A stretch of DNA of 37,105 nt. Origin: Chloroflexota bacterium. Its GTDB lineage: Bacteria; Chloroflexota; UBA11872; VXOZ01. The stretch covers positions 1-37,105 of the forward strand of contig JAPPLM010000075.1 in assembly GCA_028874195.1 (NCBI GenBank), in the 5' to 3' direction. The notes under the pieces were generated by a model. That model did no database searches and was not told the DNA's origin. It was given only the letters and a program-made list of their open reading frames with translations. The position numbers were made by a program, and so were the translations under genes. Numbering within the stretch: the first letter of the stretch is position 1; each line of letters opens with the position of its first letter. Positions 1 to 8,667 of this stretch are shown in pieces.

Positions 1-172
1 CCTTAGCAAAGTGTTGCACTTCGTTTGTGAGTCTAGGGAATCCATCTTCATGCGGTGCGAGAATAGGGCGCTGCACAGCAAACCATCATAGATGCAAAAC
101 GGTATCTTTGTCAATCGTCTTTCTTCCGCCTGTGAGGAGCAAAACGCGAGAGAATACCTCACGAAACGCTTG

Positions 173-199
173 AGATTCCTCGCTTCGCTCGGAATGACA
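173..199 (-). repeat. Palindromic repeat, solitary half
   Basis: This matches the reverse complement of the GTCATTCCGAGCG-type repeat seen elsewhere in the window (for example 13532 and 33067, and the inner arms of the miniature elements). It carries GATTCCTCGC and CTCGGAATGAC around a short GC-rich centre. The rest of 1-216 shows no gene that I can support. Confidence 0.6.
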
Positions 200-216
200 T
201 TAAGTGTGAACACGCC

Positions 217-489
217 CTAGTCGAGCGCAGCGACGATCCTCTCGGCGGCCATCAGTGTCGGCAGGTTGGTGTTGGCTCGAGGGACGGTGGGCATGATCGG
301 AGCGTCAACGACGTGAAGGCCGGCTATGCCGTGCGCCCTGCCCATCGCACTGACAACGGCGTATGGGTCGGATGCCGGGCTCATTTTGCAGGCGCCGACC
401 GGATATGAAGTAGTGCCGGCTCTTGCGGCGCAGATCATCTGCATCCAGTCGCAAACTAAGTCCTGTACCGAAGGGTTGCACATTGCCAA
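217..489 (-). pseudogene. GMC oxidoreductase, C-terminal remnant
   Basis: The open frame encodes only the last ~65-90 residues of a glucose-methanol-choline (FAD) oxidoreductase. Visible family features are the YPVGACKM segment (HPVGTCRM in most members), the HGIAGLHVVDAPIMPTVP stretch and the closing ANTNLPTLMAAE helix that contacts FAD. Full-length members are about 500-550 residues. The N-terminal FAD-binding domain should lie at higher coordinates, but the acyl-CoA synthetase gene ends there, 34 bp away. The usual His of HPVG is Tyr here. I infer a 5'-deleted, non-functional relic; the open frame suggests recent loss or a domain retained by chance. Confidence 0.75.
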
Positions 490-522
490 GCGGAGACATG
501 CGAACGGATCTTTGGTGAATCT

Positions 523-2043
523 CTACCGCTGCGCGCCGGTCTCCGCCAGCAAACCGTCGCGCAGCTCGCGTTTCAGCACTTTGCCCATGGTGTTGCGGGG
601 CAATTCGTCCACGAAGTAGACGTCGCTGGGCACCTGGTAGTCCACGCTGCGTTCGCGGCAAAAGTCGCGGACATTGCGGGGCGTAGCCTCCGTGTCAGCG
701 GCGGGGTCTTTCACCACCACGGCCACCACCTTCTCGCCGCGCAGGTCGTCGGGCAAGCCGAACACGGCGGATTCTTTCACGCCGGGGCAATCGTTGAGCA
801 CGCGCTCGACCATGGGCGGATAAACGTTGAAGCCCTTGGTGATGATGAGGTCGACTTTTCTCCCGATGAGGGTCAGGTAGCCCTGTGGATCCACAAAACC
901 GAGATCGCCGGTGGCGAAATAGCCCTCGTGGGCGAACGCCTCGGCGGTGGCTTCCGGCCGGTTCAGGTAGTGGTCGAAGATCACCGGGCCTTTCACGTGC
1001 ACCTCGCCCACGGCGTGGCCGTCCTTGGTGGTGGAGCCGTCCTCGACCATGGTCATTTCGATGCCGTCCAGCGGCAGCCCCACCGAGCCCTGCACACTGG
1101 GCTGATCTATGGGCAAGCTGGCGATAACGTGGCTCTCGGTCATGCCGTAGCGGTTGATGAGCGGATTCCTTAAAATACCTTCCAACTCTGGTAGCACTTC
1201 CGGACGAATTGGCGCGGAACCGCAGGTGAAGAGCCGCACGTGCGACCAGTGTTTGGCGTGTTCACGAAACTCCGGCCGCCCGAGAAATTGGTAGTACATG
1301 GGCGGAATGGCCATGAAGACCGTGGCGCGGTCGATGAGGTCCAGGGTGCGGATGGGATGGAATTGGTCGGCCATGAGCATGTGCGCGCCGGTGAGGAAAT
1401 TCACGTGGCTGGCAAACGAAAGGCCGTGAATATGGAAGAACGGCAGCACGTTCACGAGCACGTCGTCCGGCGCAAACGCCCAGCAGTCGGCGAGCGAACG
1501 CACGGCCGCCCCGAGATTGACGTGGGTGTGCACCACGCCCTTGGGCTGGCCGGTGGTGCCGGAAGAGTAGAGCAGCAGCGCCCAGTCCGCGGCGGTAGAA
1601 TCCGGCAAAGGGGCCGTGGCTTGCGGCTCTAGCGCCAGGAAGTCGTCGGCGTGCAAGACACCCCGCAGCGGAGTCTCCTCATCTTCTACCAGCGCCTGCA
1701 GCACCGGCAATTCGGCATCACCCCCCACCGCCAGCACCGCGCCGCTATCCCGCGCGTAGTATTCCATCTCACGCGGCGTGAACTTGAAGTTGAGCGGCAG
1801 CGAGACACCGCCGGCCCGTATCGCCCCCAAATGCGCCAGCAGCAGCGCGCGCTTGTCCGCCGTGTAGAGTATGACGCGCTCGCCGGGCTCCAAGCCCTGT
1901 TTCTGCAAATACCCCGCCGCCGCGCGCGTGCGGGCGTCCAGCTCGGCGTAAGACCACGTCGCGTCCTGATACGTCAGCGCCGGCCGCGCCGCAAACTGCG
2001 CGAACGCCGCTTCAAGCTGCGTACGAAATGACTCATACTCCAT
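523..2043 (-). CDS. Acyl-CoA synthetase (AMP-forming), MatB-like
   Basis: This ANL-superfamily enzyme would activate a carboxylic acid as acyl-AMP and transfer it to CoA in the cytoplasm. The sequence shows the P-loop-like motif [11 protein letters not shown] near residue 160, the aromatic/Thr motif INRYGMTES, the hinge region YFATGDLG...[16 protein letters not shown], and the C-terminal catalytic lysine in [13 protein letters not shown]. Its length (506 residues) and the [12 protein letters not shown] and [10 protein letters not shown] segments resemble malonyl-CoA synthetases (MatB/ACSF3), but medium- and long-chain ligases share them, so the substrate is open. I chose ATG at 2043; an in-frame TTG lies two codons upstream. 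It is divergent from the HTH-nuclease gene, with an 81 bp shared upstream region, and the GMC remnant lies just downstream. Confidence 0.9.
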   Translation of the reverse strand: MEYESFRTQLEAAFAQFAARPALTYQDATWSYAELDARTRAAAGYLQKQGLEPGERVILYTADKRALLLAHLGAIRAGGVSLPLNFKFTPREMEYYARDSGAVLAVGGDAELPVLQALVEDEETPLRGVLHADDFLALEPQATAPLPDSTAADWALLLYSSGTTGQPKGVVHTHVNLGAAVRSLADCWAFAPDDVLVNVLPFFHIHGLSFASHVNFLTGAHMLMADQFHPIRTLDLIDRATVFMAIPPMYYQFLGRPEFREHAKHWSHVRLFTCGSAPIRPEVLPELEGILRNPLINRYGMTESHVIASLPIDQPSVQGSVGLPLDGIEMTMVEDGSTTKDGHAVGEVHVKGPVIFDHYLNRPEATAEAFAHEGYFATGDLGFVDPQGYLTLIGRKVDLIITKGFNVYPPMVERVLNDCPGVKESAVFGLPDDLRGEKVVAVVVKDPAADTEATPRNVRDFCRERSVDYQVPSDVYFVDELPRNTMGKVLKRELRDGLLAETGAQR

Positions 2044-2074
2044 CGGCAAATCCCTTTATGCCAAGACCAGCAAA

Positions 2075-2113
2075 TATCCTATTTTGGGATACCAAGTTTA
2101 CTCAAGGTATGCT
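2075..2113 (+). promoter_or_regulatory. Promoter with overlapping inverted repeats upstream of HTH-nuclease gene
   Basis: A possible promoter is TTGGGA (2084-2089), an 18 bp spacer and TATGCT (2108-2113), placing the transcript start only a few bases before the ATG at 2125. Two inverted repeats overlap it: TATCC-N7-GGATA (2075-2091, over the -35) and ATACC-N12-GGTAT (2089-2110, over the spacer and -10). The downstream gene begins with an XRE-type HTH, so autoregulation through these sites is a reasonable inference. No clear Shine-Dalgarno sequence is visible. Confidence 0.4.
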
Positions 2114-2124
2114 CTTGTCTAACC

Positions 2125-2973
2125 ATGAAACTGCCTCTATCCGAATTCTACGTGCGGTTGCAGCGACTACTTGTCGCGGCGCGGCGAGCCAATGGCTTGA
2201 AACAGTCGGAGGTAGCTGCCCGCCTTCAGGTACCTCAGTCTTTTGTCTCAAAGTACGAGCGAGGCGAACGACGACTAGACGTGATTGAGTTCTTGCAGGT
2301 CTCTCAAAGCCTAGATGTGGACGCCTGTGAGCTTCTGATGAAAATCGGTATTGGTCGAGACTCTTCGAAGCCTCCCAATATTCTCGAACGATTATATCTG
2401 AGTGCAGACAACTTGACGAAGCTCGTCGATGCAAACCCTAGCTTATGGGGCATGCTACTGGGTTATGTGGCAGAGCATAAGCTACAGGAGCTATGGCTTT
2501 CGGGAAGTGAAGTCAAGTATCTTGGTAAGTCTGATGACCACGACCGATCCAACAAAGGAGATCATATCATCGAATACCAAGGTGAGCAGTTCGTTATTGA
2601 GAGTAAGTCTCTGCAATCACGGATGGTTCAAAGAGAAGGGAACACCTGGTATGGCAAAGCACAAGTAGACGCGAGCGATCGCCGTACTGTCACCCTAGAA
2701 GACGGAACTCAACTTGAGACTACACTGCTAATGGTCGGAGAATTTGATGTGCTCGCAGTGAATTGCTTTGCATTTGAACAAGAATGGAATTTTGTCTTCG
2801 CCAAGAACTCTGACCTACCAAGAAGCACCTATAGGAAATACCCCGAACGAGTTCGTGGTCAATTACTTGCTAGCCTTGTATCCGTTACATGGCCTCCTGA
2901 GCCACCTTTCACGGAAAACTTACTGGAGGTTCTCGATCAACTGCTAAGCGAACGCAGATCCGCGAGAACTTAG
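2125..2973 (+). CDS. HTH (XRE-type) fused to PD-(D/E)XK nuclease, probable restriction endonuclease
   Basis: Residues 10-75 form an XRE/Cro-type helix-turn-helix ([25 protein letters not shown]). The remainder looks like a PD-(D/E)XK nuclease: GD at 145-146, then a hydrophobic strand ending in E159-S-K161 (FVIESKS), with a possible helix glutamate near E117 or E122. A strand containing [13 protein letters not shown] follows, then [14 protein letters not shown], as in several HTH-containing restriction-type proteins. Its stop lies 9 bp from the stop of a convergent DNA methyltransferase, so a Type II-like restriction-modification pair is the best reading. The fused HTH may play the part of a separate controller (C) protein. 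GC content is visibly lower than in flanking housekeeping genes, suggesting acquisition. The recognition site is unknown. Seen: motifs and pairing. Inferred: cleavage activity. Confidence 0.75.
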   Translation: MKLPLSEFYVRLQRLLVAARRANGLKQSEVAARLQVPQSFVSKYERGERRLDVIEFLQVSQSLDVDACELLMKIGIGRDSSKPPNILERLYLSADNLTKLVDANPSLWGMLLGYVAEHKLQELWLSGSEVKYLGKSDDHDRSNKGDHIIEYQGEQFVIESKSLQSRMVQREGNTWYGKAQVDASDRRTVTLEDGTQLETTLLMVGEFDVLAVNCFAFEQEWNFVFAKNSDLPRSTYRKYPERVRGQLLASLVSVTWPPEPPFTENLLEVLDQLLSERRSART

Positions 2974-2982
2974 GGGAGTCAA

Positions 2983-3705
2983 TTATCTTTGCGTGGCTTT
3001 AACGAACACCAAGAAGTATGAATGGTTCTTTCTCGCGTGAACCTGCTTCTTCAATCGGGAAATCACTGGTTTGTTGGAACGAACTACAACGAATAAGTCC
3101 TTTGTGTAAAAGCCCATAGATTCGTAGTCGTTGACAATCTCAACGTGTGTTAACCACTGCTTGCCAGCGCTTACTTCGTCCTGACATTTGACAATCAGGA
3201 CGCCGTTGGTTCTGAGAACTCGATAGGCTTCCCGTCCTGCCTCTCTGTAGAGTTCGGTCACAGCCGCATGCCACTTCGATTGACCGGGTCGTTCGTCCCC
3301 ATTCGAATAGTGCTCTCTAAATGCTGAGTGACTACCTCCTCCAGCCTTTTGGTTTGCTTGATTCCTATAGAATCCTTCCATGTATGGTGGGTCAAGCACT
3401 ACGCAGTCGATTTCACGATCTGCGTAAGGCAGATCTCGACAGTCTACCCCCATAGCAATGTCGGTGGCCCTGATGTCGTAAAGACCCTGATGTACCTTCT
3501 GCCAGAAAACACCCTTCCCCCACGTGACATCGGCTACGATGGCCCCTTCGGGAACATGCAACCGAAGGATTTGCGCAAATACATCCGCATTCCCGCTGAC
3601 ATGCGCAGACAGGATCGCATTGCTCGTACTAACGCCGCCTTGGACTCTGCGCTTATTCTGCTCTGACGCGACAACTTCATGTGGAATAAGAGATTTCATT
3701 CCCAT
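2983..3705 (-). CDS. DNA methyltransferase (DPPY motif), R-M partner
   Basis: This 240-residue SAM-dependent methyltransferase has an atypical motif I (VADVTWGKG, residues 57-65) followed by catalytic motif IV, DPPY at 105-108. The order I then IV excludes the beta-class arrangement. The C-terminus ends in [10 protein letters not shown], a signature I associate with small bacterial DNA N6-adenine/N4-cytosine methylases. DPPY favours adenine N6. No separate target-recognition domain is obvious; specificity may lie in residues 115-145 or near the C-terminus. It converges on the HTH-nuclease gene with only 9 bp between stops, so its likely role is to protect host DNA from that enzyme. I kept ATG 3705; another ATG lies two codons in, and no strong ribosome binding site is seen for either. 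Its GC content is as low as its partner's. Confidence 0.8.
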   Translation of the reverse strand: MGMKSLIPHEVVASEQNKRRVQGGVSTSNAILSAHVSGNADVFAQILRLHVPEGAIVADVTWGKGVFWQKVHQGLYDIRATDIAMGVDCRDLPYADREIDCVVLDPPYMEGFYRNQANQKAGGGSHSAFREHYSNGDERPGQSKWHAAVTELYREAGREAYRVLRTNGVLIVKCQDEVSAGKQWLTHVEIVNDYESMGFYTKDLFVVVRSNKPVISRLKKQVHARKNHSYFLVFVKATQR

Positions 3706-3939
3706 TTCCCGATGTCATCATCCGAATCTCACTAAGCATATTGCCTATTAGATTCGCTTAACAGTTACTCTATCTTGTACCAAAGACAATGAATGTTCAA
3801 GCTACGATAAAGCCAATTCAGAGTCTGACAGGGAATTCTTCATCGGGGGCAGGGCGTTGTGATCACGAAATGGCTGAACTGCCCTCGTTAACATCGCCTT
3901 CACTGCCTATGGCATGCCTTTTGTGTAGTACATTGGCAG

Positions 3940-4410
3940 TCACCGCAGGTCCCAGCCGGGTAAGGCGGCGGCTTGCCGCACCCACTCGGCAAACCGCTCC
4001 TCGTCGAAGGCGTCCTCGTAGATGTCGTACCAGCGCGCGTCCGGGTCCTTGCCTGAGCCTGGCGGCAGCGGCTGCAGCGCCGCGCCTTGGAAGAAGGTCA
4101 CCTTCACGTAGCGGGTCATGACGTGGACATTCAGGAACCAGCCCATGCCCTCCACGCCATAGAAAGGCGAATTCCAGCGCACGCACTTTTGCACGCCAGG
4201 CACCTCGCGCTCGATGAGGGCATCCATGCGGCGACCCAACTCGCTCTTCCAACCCGGCATGTACTTAATATACTTCTGCACGGGGGCATCGCCGTCGGCC
4301 TTGGCGATCTGCGGATTGCCGCCGGATAGCAGGGCTACCTTTCCGTCAGCCGACCTGGGTAAGGGCTTCTTTGCGGCTTTCTTTGGCTTCTGAGCCGTCT
4401 TGCCGGGCAT
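3940..4410 (-). CDS. DUF1801 family protein
   Basis: The 156-residue product has a Lys-rich N-terminal tail (about 25 residues) and then a DUF1801 domain, shown by GNPQIAKADGDAPV, the MPGWK...RMDALI helix, KCVRWNSPFYG, the GWFLNVHV strand and YVKVTFFQGA, ending with FAEWVRQAAALPGW. The family is small, cytosolic and of uncertain biochemical function (YdhG/YjhX-type fold, sometimes proposed to bind iron or ligands). The start is well supported: AAGGAG sits 6 bases before the ATG at 4410. It stands alone, with 147 bp to the next gene and about 230 bp of featureless sequence (3706-3939) between it and the methyltransferase start. Confidence 0.85.
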   Translation of the reverse strand: MPGKTAQKPKKAAKKPLPRSADGKVALLSGGNPQIAKADGDAPVQKYIKYMPGWKSELGRRMDALIEREVPGVQKCVRWNSPFYGVEGMGWFLNVHVMTRYVKVTFFQGAALQPLPPGSGKDPDARWYDIYEDAFDEERFAEWVRQAAALPGWDLR

Positions 4411-4557
4411 TGCGTTCTCCTTGATTTTCGCTAAGCTCAGTCGTACCGGTTGTCAAGTTCGAGAGTCAGTTCCGTGAACTGTCTTGGGGCCACCTCGCCA
4501 TGCGTCAATCTGCGAGCCCGAACGCAAGCGTCAACACACTCCCCGCACATATTGAAG

Positions 4558-5193
4558 CTACGCGATTACCTTCTCCGGATCCGACGGGGGATTCTGATGC
4601 GGAGGCGGCGCATCGTAGCGGATGACCTGGTACCACCCGGAGCCGAAGATGAGGCCGTCGTGCTTGACGACCCAGGCGTGCTTGGTTTCCAAGAAGCCGC
4701 CTCTGGCAGGGTTCTCGAAGACGTAGCTCACCCAGCTACCCTCCTTGGTCGCGGCCAGCATAGCGGCGCCGAAGTTGAAGCCGTCGGCGTCAATCCCAAG
4801 CGGCTCTTTGACGAACAAGCCGACGTTCTCCGGTACGGCGGAATGCGCCAGTACCTGGGCGTCCTCCCCGATGACAAAGAGGTACCACTCGCCGTCCACG
4901 CTCTCCGGGGTGTTGTAGTAGGCGAGCGTAGCTTCACGCCCCTCGGAGTCGTAGCGCCGGATGGCTTCCGCCACGAAGGCCCTGGTGTAGAGACCCGGCT
5001 CCGCCTCCGGGGAGATGGCATCTAAGCTTGGCAGCGCGGGTGCCGGCGGCTGCTCCGGTTGCGGCTGCGGTTGCGTTTGGGTCGGTACGGTGCTGCACGC
5101 GACCAACACAAGCATTGCCGCTACCACCACGACACGAGTGACTATCCGACCGATCATCCGGCGACTCCTTTGTCCCGTAGTAGGCTGGACCAT
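4558..5193 (-). CDS. Lipoprotein with Cache-like sensor domain
   Basis: The product has a signal peptide with lipobox LVAC, a Gln/Pro-rich tether of about 20 residues, then a ~140-residue domain resembling a single Cache (extracellular ligand-binding) fold: helix RAFVAEAIRRYDSEGR, strands WYLFVIGEDAQVLAHS, a GFNFGAAML segment, WVSYVFENP and the closing FGSGWYQVIRYD. It is probably a membrane-anchored extracytoplasmic solute sensor or binding protein; no transmembrane signalling partner is adjacent. Two starts each have a good ribosome site: ATG 5193 (GGAGG 8 bases before) and ATG 5157 (GGAG 7 bases before). The second gives a compact 21-residue signal peptide and may be the real one. The Cache assignment rests on pattern only. 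Confidence 0.7.
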   Translation of the reverse strand: MVQPTTGQRSRRMIGRIVTRVVVVAAMLVLVACSTVPTQTQPQPQPEQPPAPALPSLDAISPEAEPGLYTRAFVAEAIRRYDSEGREATLAYYNTPESVDGEWYLFVIGEDAQVLAHSAVPENVGLFVKEPLGIDADGFNFGAAMLAATKEGSWVSYVFENPARGGFLETKHAWVVKHDGLIFGSGWYQVIRYDAPPPHQNPPSDPEKVIA

Positions 5194-5328
5194 CTAATCG
5201 TCCTCCCTTTTAATACAGTATAGCACCGCAACCTGCGCGCTCAGTGCGACTCCGATTGCCGCGCTTAGGCCGTTTGACGGCTGCCTCTCGTCCCGACGCA
5301 AAGCGCCCGCATTTGTCACTCAGCAAAA

Positions 5329-5380
5329 TGTGTAACCCATCAACCCGAACAAGTGTTACCAATCAACCCGGTCTATACAT
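5329..5380 (+). mobile_element. Possible solo end of an IS21-family element
   Basis: Two direct repeats, GTGTAACCCATCAACCCG (5330-5347) and GTGTTACCAATCAACCCGG (5353-5371), lie 23 bp apart and begin with TGTG. IS21-family insertion sequences have ends made of such spaced GTGTTACCxAT-type repeats. No istA/istB transposase gene and no inverted partner end was found in the window, so this could be a leftover end or a chance similarity. It lies in the otherwise gene-free 5194-5500 interval, where I see nothing else. Confidence 0.4.
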
Positions 5381-5500
5381 CCCAGGGAGAGGGAGTATTC
5401 ATTGTGCCTCACATGCAGTTGCGCGAAGGTCTCCGTTGAGGGAGAGGGATCCCTTTGCCTACATCGAGGTTGCCAAGTGGTCAGTCGGGGCAGACGTCGG

Positions 5501-6232
5501 CTACGGCACGTCGAGCACGAAGGTGAATTGGGCCTGTTTACCCTCCGCCGCGTCCGTAAGCTCCACGAGCAGCGCGGGATCAAAGATGCCGTCACCCTGA
5601 TTGCCCGATTCGCCGGGGAAGTAGAGTTGGGTGGTCAGGATCGGTTGGTTGGGCGCTTGCACGCGCACGTGGATGTGGCGTGTCCGGCCGGGATAGATGC
5701 CGGGCACGATGGTCTCCAGCGTAAAACGCCCTTGGTCGTCGGCGAATTGATGACCGCGAAAGGTGTAGCCCTCGTTGTCGTATTCGCCGACGTCGTTCGT
5801 GTGCCAGAAGTCAAGCAGCGCACCCGCAATCGGCGCGCACCGCGTGGAGAGCACCTGGCCCGAGAGGAGCAGCCGCGTCCCGGCGAAACCGGATTCTAGC
5901 AAAGACGTGCGCAGGGGCGTGTTCGGCGTGTAGAACGGCCCCGCGGTCTGGGGCGGCGTGGGGTCGTCGTCATCTTCGCAGGCCGGTGTGACTGGTAACG
6001 CGGTCGCCGCTGCCGGCGGGGTCGAGTCAGATGATTGCGTCGTTGTCTGCGTCGCGGAGGACGGTGCCTCAGACCTCTGGGAAGCGGCCGCCCCCTGAGT
6101 AGGCGACGCTGCTTGCTTAGTCTCGCTCCGTCCTAAGGCGCTACATGCCGCCAGCGCCGCCGCCAGCGGCACGAGGAGCGTCCTCCGCCAGAGCAAGCGG
6201 CGCGAAAAGCTCAGTACCGTTCTTGAGTCCAT
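5501..6232 (-). CDS. Secreted intradiol ring-cleavage dioxygenase-family lipoprotein
   Basis: From the ATG at 6232 the protein has 243 residues. The signal region has a twin-arginine-like SRRLLWRR and lipobox LAAC (Cys30), then a Ser/Thr/Ala-rich linker of about 60 residues, then an intradiol dioxygenase domain. The expected non-haem Fe(III) ligands are all present: Tyr151 (VGEYDNEG), Tyr180 (GIYPGR), His186 and His188 (RHIHV). The motif TAGPFYTP opens the domain. Classical enzymes (catechol 1,2- and protocatechuate 3,4-dioxygenases) are cytosolic; this extracytoplasmic class is widespread but its substrates are mostly unknown. A GTG three codons upstream overlaps the GGGAG ribosome site, so ATG is preferred. 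It is divergent from the HD hydrolase gene. Confidence 0.88.
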   Translation of the reverse strand: MDSRTVLSFSRRLLWRRTLLVPLAAALAACSALGRSETKQAASPTQGAAASQRSEAPSSATQTTTQSSDSTPPAAATALPVTPACEDDDDPTPPQTAGPFYTPNTPLRTSLLESGFAGTRLLLSGQVLSTRCAPIAGALLDFWHTNDVGEYDNEGYTFRGHQFADDQGRFTLETIVPGIYPGRTRHIHVRVQAPNQPILTTQLYFPGESGNQGDGIFDPALLVELTDAAEGKQAQFTFVLDVP

Positions 6233-6558
6233 TTGCGGCACTCCCTACACGCGCAAAGTCCCTACCTCTTCACTGTAGAACTATTGCGGGATTCATTCCA
6301 GTTGACGGCTTGGCTTGAAAACTCTTCACCCACCGCTAAGTGTGGGCAGCCTCGCCGCGACCGCAAACCCACAGGCAGAGTGTTGCGTCTAGGCTGCAAA
6401 GCTCACGTTCGAGGCTGTCTGCGACCGTGCGGTGCTCCTGCTACACTGCAAACGAGGCTTGTCATGCATTACCTCAATTGCAGATTCTAGCGTACACCCG
6501 TTTCTGGAACTGGAATGGGACAAGTAGCGGTACGTGAAAGCACTGACAGGAGCAAACA
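6233..6558. other. Divergent intergenic region, no gene seen
   Basis: This holds the upstream regions of the dioxygenase lipoprotein (leftward) and the HD hydrolase (rightward). An AGGAG ribosome site precedes the ATG at 6559. I could not place a convincing -35/-10 pair for either gene and see no repeat or hairpin. Confidence 0.5.
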
Positions 6559-7110
6559 ATGACGCGCGAAGAAGGCATGGAACTCGTCCACGAATTGCTC
6601 AAGAACAAGAATCTCGTGAAGCACTGTCTCGCAGTGGAGGCGTGCATGCGGGAACTGGCGCGGCACTTTGGTGAAGACGAAGACCTGTGGGCGTTGGCGG
6701 GACTGATGCACGACGCCGACTATGAAGCCACGGAGAAAGACCCGGCCCAGCACACGCTGCTGATGGCCAAGCTGTTGCGAGAACGCGACTGCGACCCCCG
6801 CGTGATCCACGCCGTTCAGGCCCACAGCGACGAGCACGGCGTGCCCCGCGAGAGCTTGATGGATAAGGCGCTCTACGCCTGCGACAACCTCTCCGGCCTC
6901 ATCATCGCCTGCGCCCTGGTGCGCCCGGACAAGAAGCTGGCTTCTGTGACGCCCAAGTTCGTGATGCGCAAGTACAAGGAAAAGGCCTTCGCCGCTTCCG
7001 CCAAGCGCGAGGAGATCGAGACGTGCAGCGGGATTGGCTTCACGCTGCCGGATTTCGCCGCCATCAACCTGACGGCGCTGCAGGGGATTTCCAACGAATT
7101 GGGGCTCTGA
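6559..7110 (+). CDS. HD-domain phosphohydrolase (HDIG-type)
   Basis: This 183-residue protein has a complete set of HD metal ligands: His22, His51-Asp52 (LMHDADYE), His89 (QAHSDEHG) and Asp109 (YACDNLSG). Such small HD proteins are cytosolic metal-dependent phosphohydrolases acting on nucleotides or phosphate esters; the sequence does not fix the substrate. The HD domain covers about residues 15-125, followed by a helical tail (VTPKFVMRKYKEKAFA) seen in many HDIG-type proteins from environmental bacteria. The start is supported by AGGAG just upstream of the ATG. The gene stands alone; the nearest downstream gene is convergent, across 289 bp of repeat-containing DNA. Confidence 0.88.
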   Translation: MTREEGMELVHELLKNKNLVKHCLAVEACMRELARHFGEDEDLWALAGLMHDADYEATEKDPAQHTLLMAKLLRERDCDPRVIHAVQAHSDEHGVPRESLMDKALYACDNLSGLIIACALVRPDKKLASVTPKFVMRKYKEKAFAASAKREEIETCSGIGFTLPDFAAINLTALQGISNELGL

Positions 7111-7207
7111 ACGAGTCTTCCAAAGGTATCGCGCGCATAAGCCACGTTATTGGCAACACGTAGTAGCCAACTCTTCGCCCACAATGATGTTCACTACTCG
7201 CGGCGAG

Positions 7208-7233
7208 GAGCGGGGGACAAGCCCCCGCGCTAC
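7208..7233 (+). repeat. GAGCGGGGG-type palindrome, copy 1
   Basis: A 26 bp unit built on GCGGGGG-ACAAG-CCCCCGC. Identical copies lie at 8619-8644 and 35766-35791, and a reverse copy with one difference near 33164-33189. All are intergenic. A perfect 7 bp stem could form in RNA or single-stranded DNA. Confidence 0.85.
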
Positions 7234-7245
7234 GGCAGAGCGACC

Positions 7246-7270
7246 GTCATTCCCGCGCACGCGGGAATCC
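7246..7270 (+). repeat. GTCATTCCCGCG/GCGGGAATCC palindrome, copy 1
   Basis: A 25 bp unit whose arms GATTCCCGC and GCGGGAATC-like sequences face each other. A second near-identical copy lies inside the start of modB (20693-20717). Partial copies flank two of the miniature elements. Confidence 0.8.
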
Positions 7271-7399
7271 ATCTTGTCCGCATGCCACCTATTCCCTGAT
7301 TCTCCGGCGAACGGCAAGCCGAGCACTAGCCCTCGCGCTGCGGCGTTTTTGCGAAAACTACGCTTACACCGGGAGGAAAACATTGACCGGGCGAGATGC

Positions 7400-8356
7400 C
7401 TAGAATGGCAGTTCCGTTCCAATCCCCTGCGCCTCGGCTTTGCGCAACACGTGCACGGCGGCGTAGAGGTCTTCCGCGGCGATGCCCTGGGATTCGTAGA
7501 CCGTAATGGCGTCGGCGGGACGATCATTCACCGGATGCCGTCCTGCCACCACCTGTCCGATCTCGACCACGTCCTCCCATTGCACGATGCCTGGCTCCAC
7601 CGCCGCCAGCAGATCACCGCACTCGAGCTTTGCGCCCTCCAGCGAATCGGTCGTGATGAGCCAGGCGCGCCGGAAGACCTCGGTGTCTAACTCCTGTTCC
7701 GCGAGCATGTTGTTGCCGGCGGCGTTCACGTGAGCGCCGGGCTTGAGCCACGCGCCCGCCAGCAGCGGCTGCTTGCTGTCCGTAATCGCCGCCACTACGT
7801 CAGCCGACTCCACCGTCTCTTGCGCACTGCCCGCCGCTGTCACCGGAATGCCGAGGGAGTCCGCCATCTCTTCCGCAAATGCTTTGCGCCGTTCCGCGTT
7901 CCGGCTGTAGACGAGCACTTGCGAAATCGGCCGCACGGCGCAGACCGCCTGTATCTGCGTCGGCGCCTGACGCCCCGTGCCGAGCACGCCGAGCACCGCC
8001 GCATCCGGTCGTGCCAGGTATTTCGCGGCAATGCCGCTGGCGGCGCCGGTGCGAATGGCGCCAAGCAGACCGGCTTCCAGCACGGCAAGCGGCCGCCCGT
8101 CCTCCGTGCTGTAGAGCGTGACCAGGAATTTTGCGCCCTTCCGCGTGGTGGTATAGACCTTGTGCCCAAAGACGCCGAGCCCCACGTCGCCAGCCGACAT
8201 AACGTGCATCATGCCATCTGGCAAGCGAATGCGGCGGCGCGGCTGGTTGCGGGCAGCGCCGGTGCCCAAGGCATGGAAACAGGCCTCCACTTGTGCCAGC
8301 GCCTCATCCATGGGCAGCAACTGGCGTACATGGTCTTCCGTAAGAAACCGGGCCAT
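7400..8356 (-). CDS. Ornithine cyclodeaminase / mu-crystallin family enzyme
   Basis: This 318-residue cytosolic NAD(P)-dependent enzyme covers the whole family length. It has a substrate-binding lid with RRRIRLPDG and the conserved Lys66 (GHKVYTT), the IRTGAASGIAAKYLA helix, and the Rossmann motif GVLGTGRQA around residues 123-131, followed by the ITDSKQPLL segment and the VNAAGNN loop. The family includes ornithine cyclodeaminase (ornithine to proline plus ammonia), alanine dehydrogenases and ketimine reductases; the exact reaction cannot be called from sequence. The start is supported by AGGAG 8 bases before the ATG. It is a single gene with no operon partner; a repeat-rich gap lies upstream. 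Confidence 0.9.
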   Translation of the reverse strand: MARFLTEDHVRQLLPMDEALAQVEACFHALGTGAARNQPRRRIRLPDGMMHVMSAGDVGLGVFGHKVYTTTRKGAKFLVTLYSTEDGRPLAVLEAGLLGAIRTGAASGIAAKYLARPDAAVLGVLGTGRQAPTQIQAVCAVRPISQVLVYSRNAERRKAFAEEMADSLGIPVTAAGSAQETVESADVVAAITDSKQPLLAGAWLKPGAHVNAAGNNMLAEQELDTEVFRRAWLITTDSLEGAKLECGDLLAAVEPGIVQWEDVVEIGQVVAGRHPVNDRPADAITVYESQGIAAEDLYAAVHVLRKAEAQGIGTELPF

Positions 8357-8667
8357 CGAAAGGTCTCCTGTATTCCTTGGATGTGAAGTTCAATTATATT
8401 CTACTACTGGAAGATTCCAGCAGTATGCTCACCGTCGCAACCACTCCCAGTCCACCACCGCAGCGATCCGCGCCTCCGCCGCCAGTGTTTCAGGGCGCCA
8501 GCAACAAGGACCCGCCGCTGACGGTCAACCCGTCTCGCGCCGCATACCGCCCCTGACAGCCGAAGAGTGTCTTGCCCCTTTTGGACCTCTCAACGAGCAG
8601 TTCATCATTCGTGACAAGGAGCGGGGGACAAGCCCCCGCGCTACTGCCTGGCGTCCGTCATTCCCCC
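8357..8667. other. Intergenic stretch with a short coding-like fragment
   Basis: On the minus strand a frame of about 55 codons ends at the TGA at 8429-8431 (last residues AVVDWEWLRR). It has no plausible start and no match I recognise, so it may be the 3' end of a lost gene. It is followed on the + side by the second GAGCGGGGG palindrome and a truncated GTCATTCCC repeat that abuts the miniature element. Confidence 0.35.
8619..8644 (+). repeat. GAGCGGGGG-type palindrome, copy 2
   Basis: This is identical over 26 bp to the copies at 7208 and 35766. It lies 24 bp before the first miniature inverted-repeat element. Confidence 0.85.
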
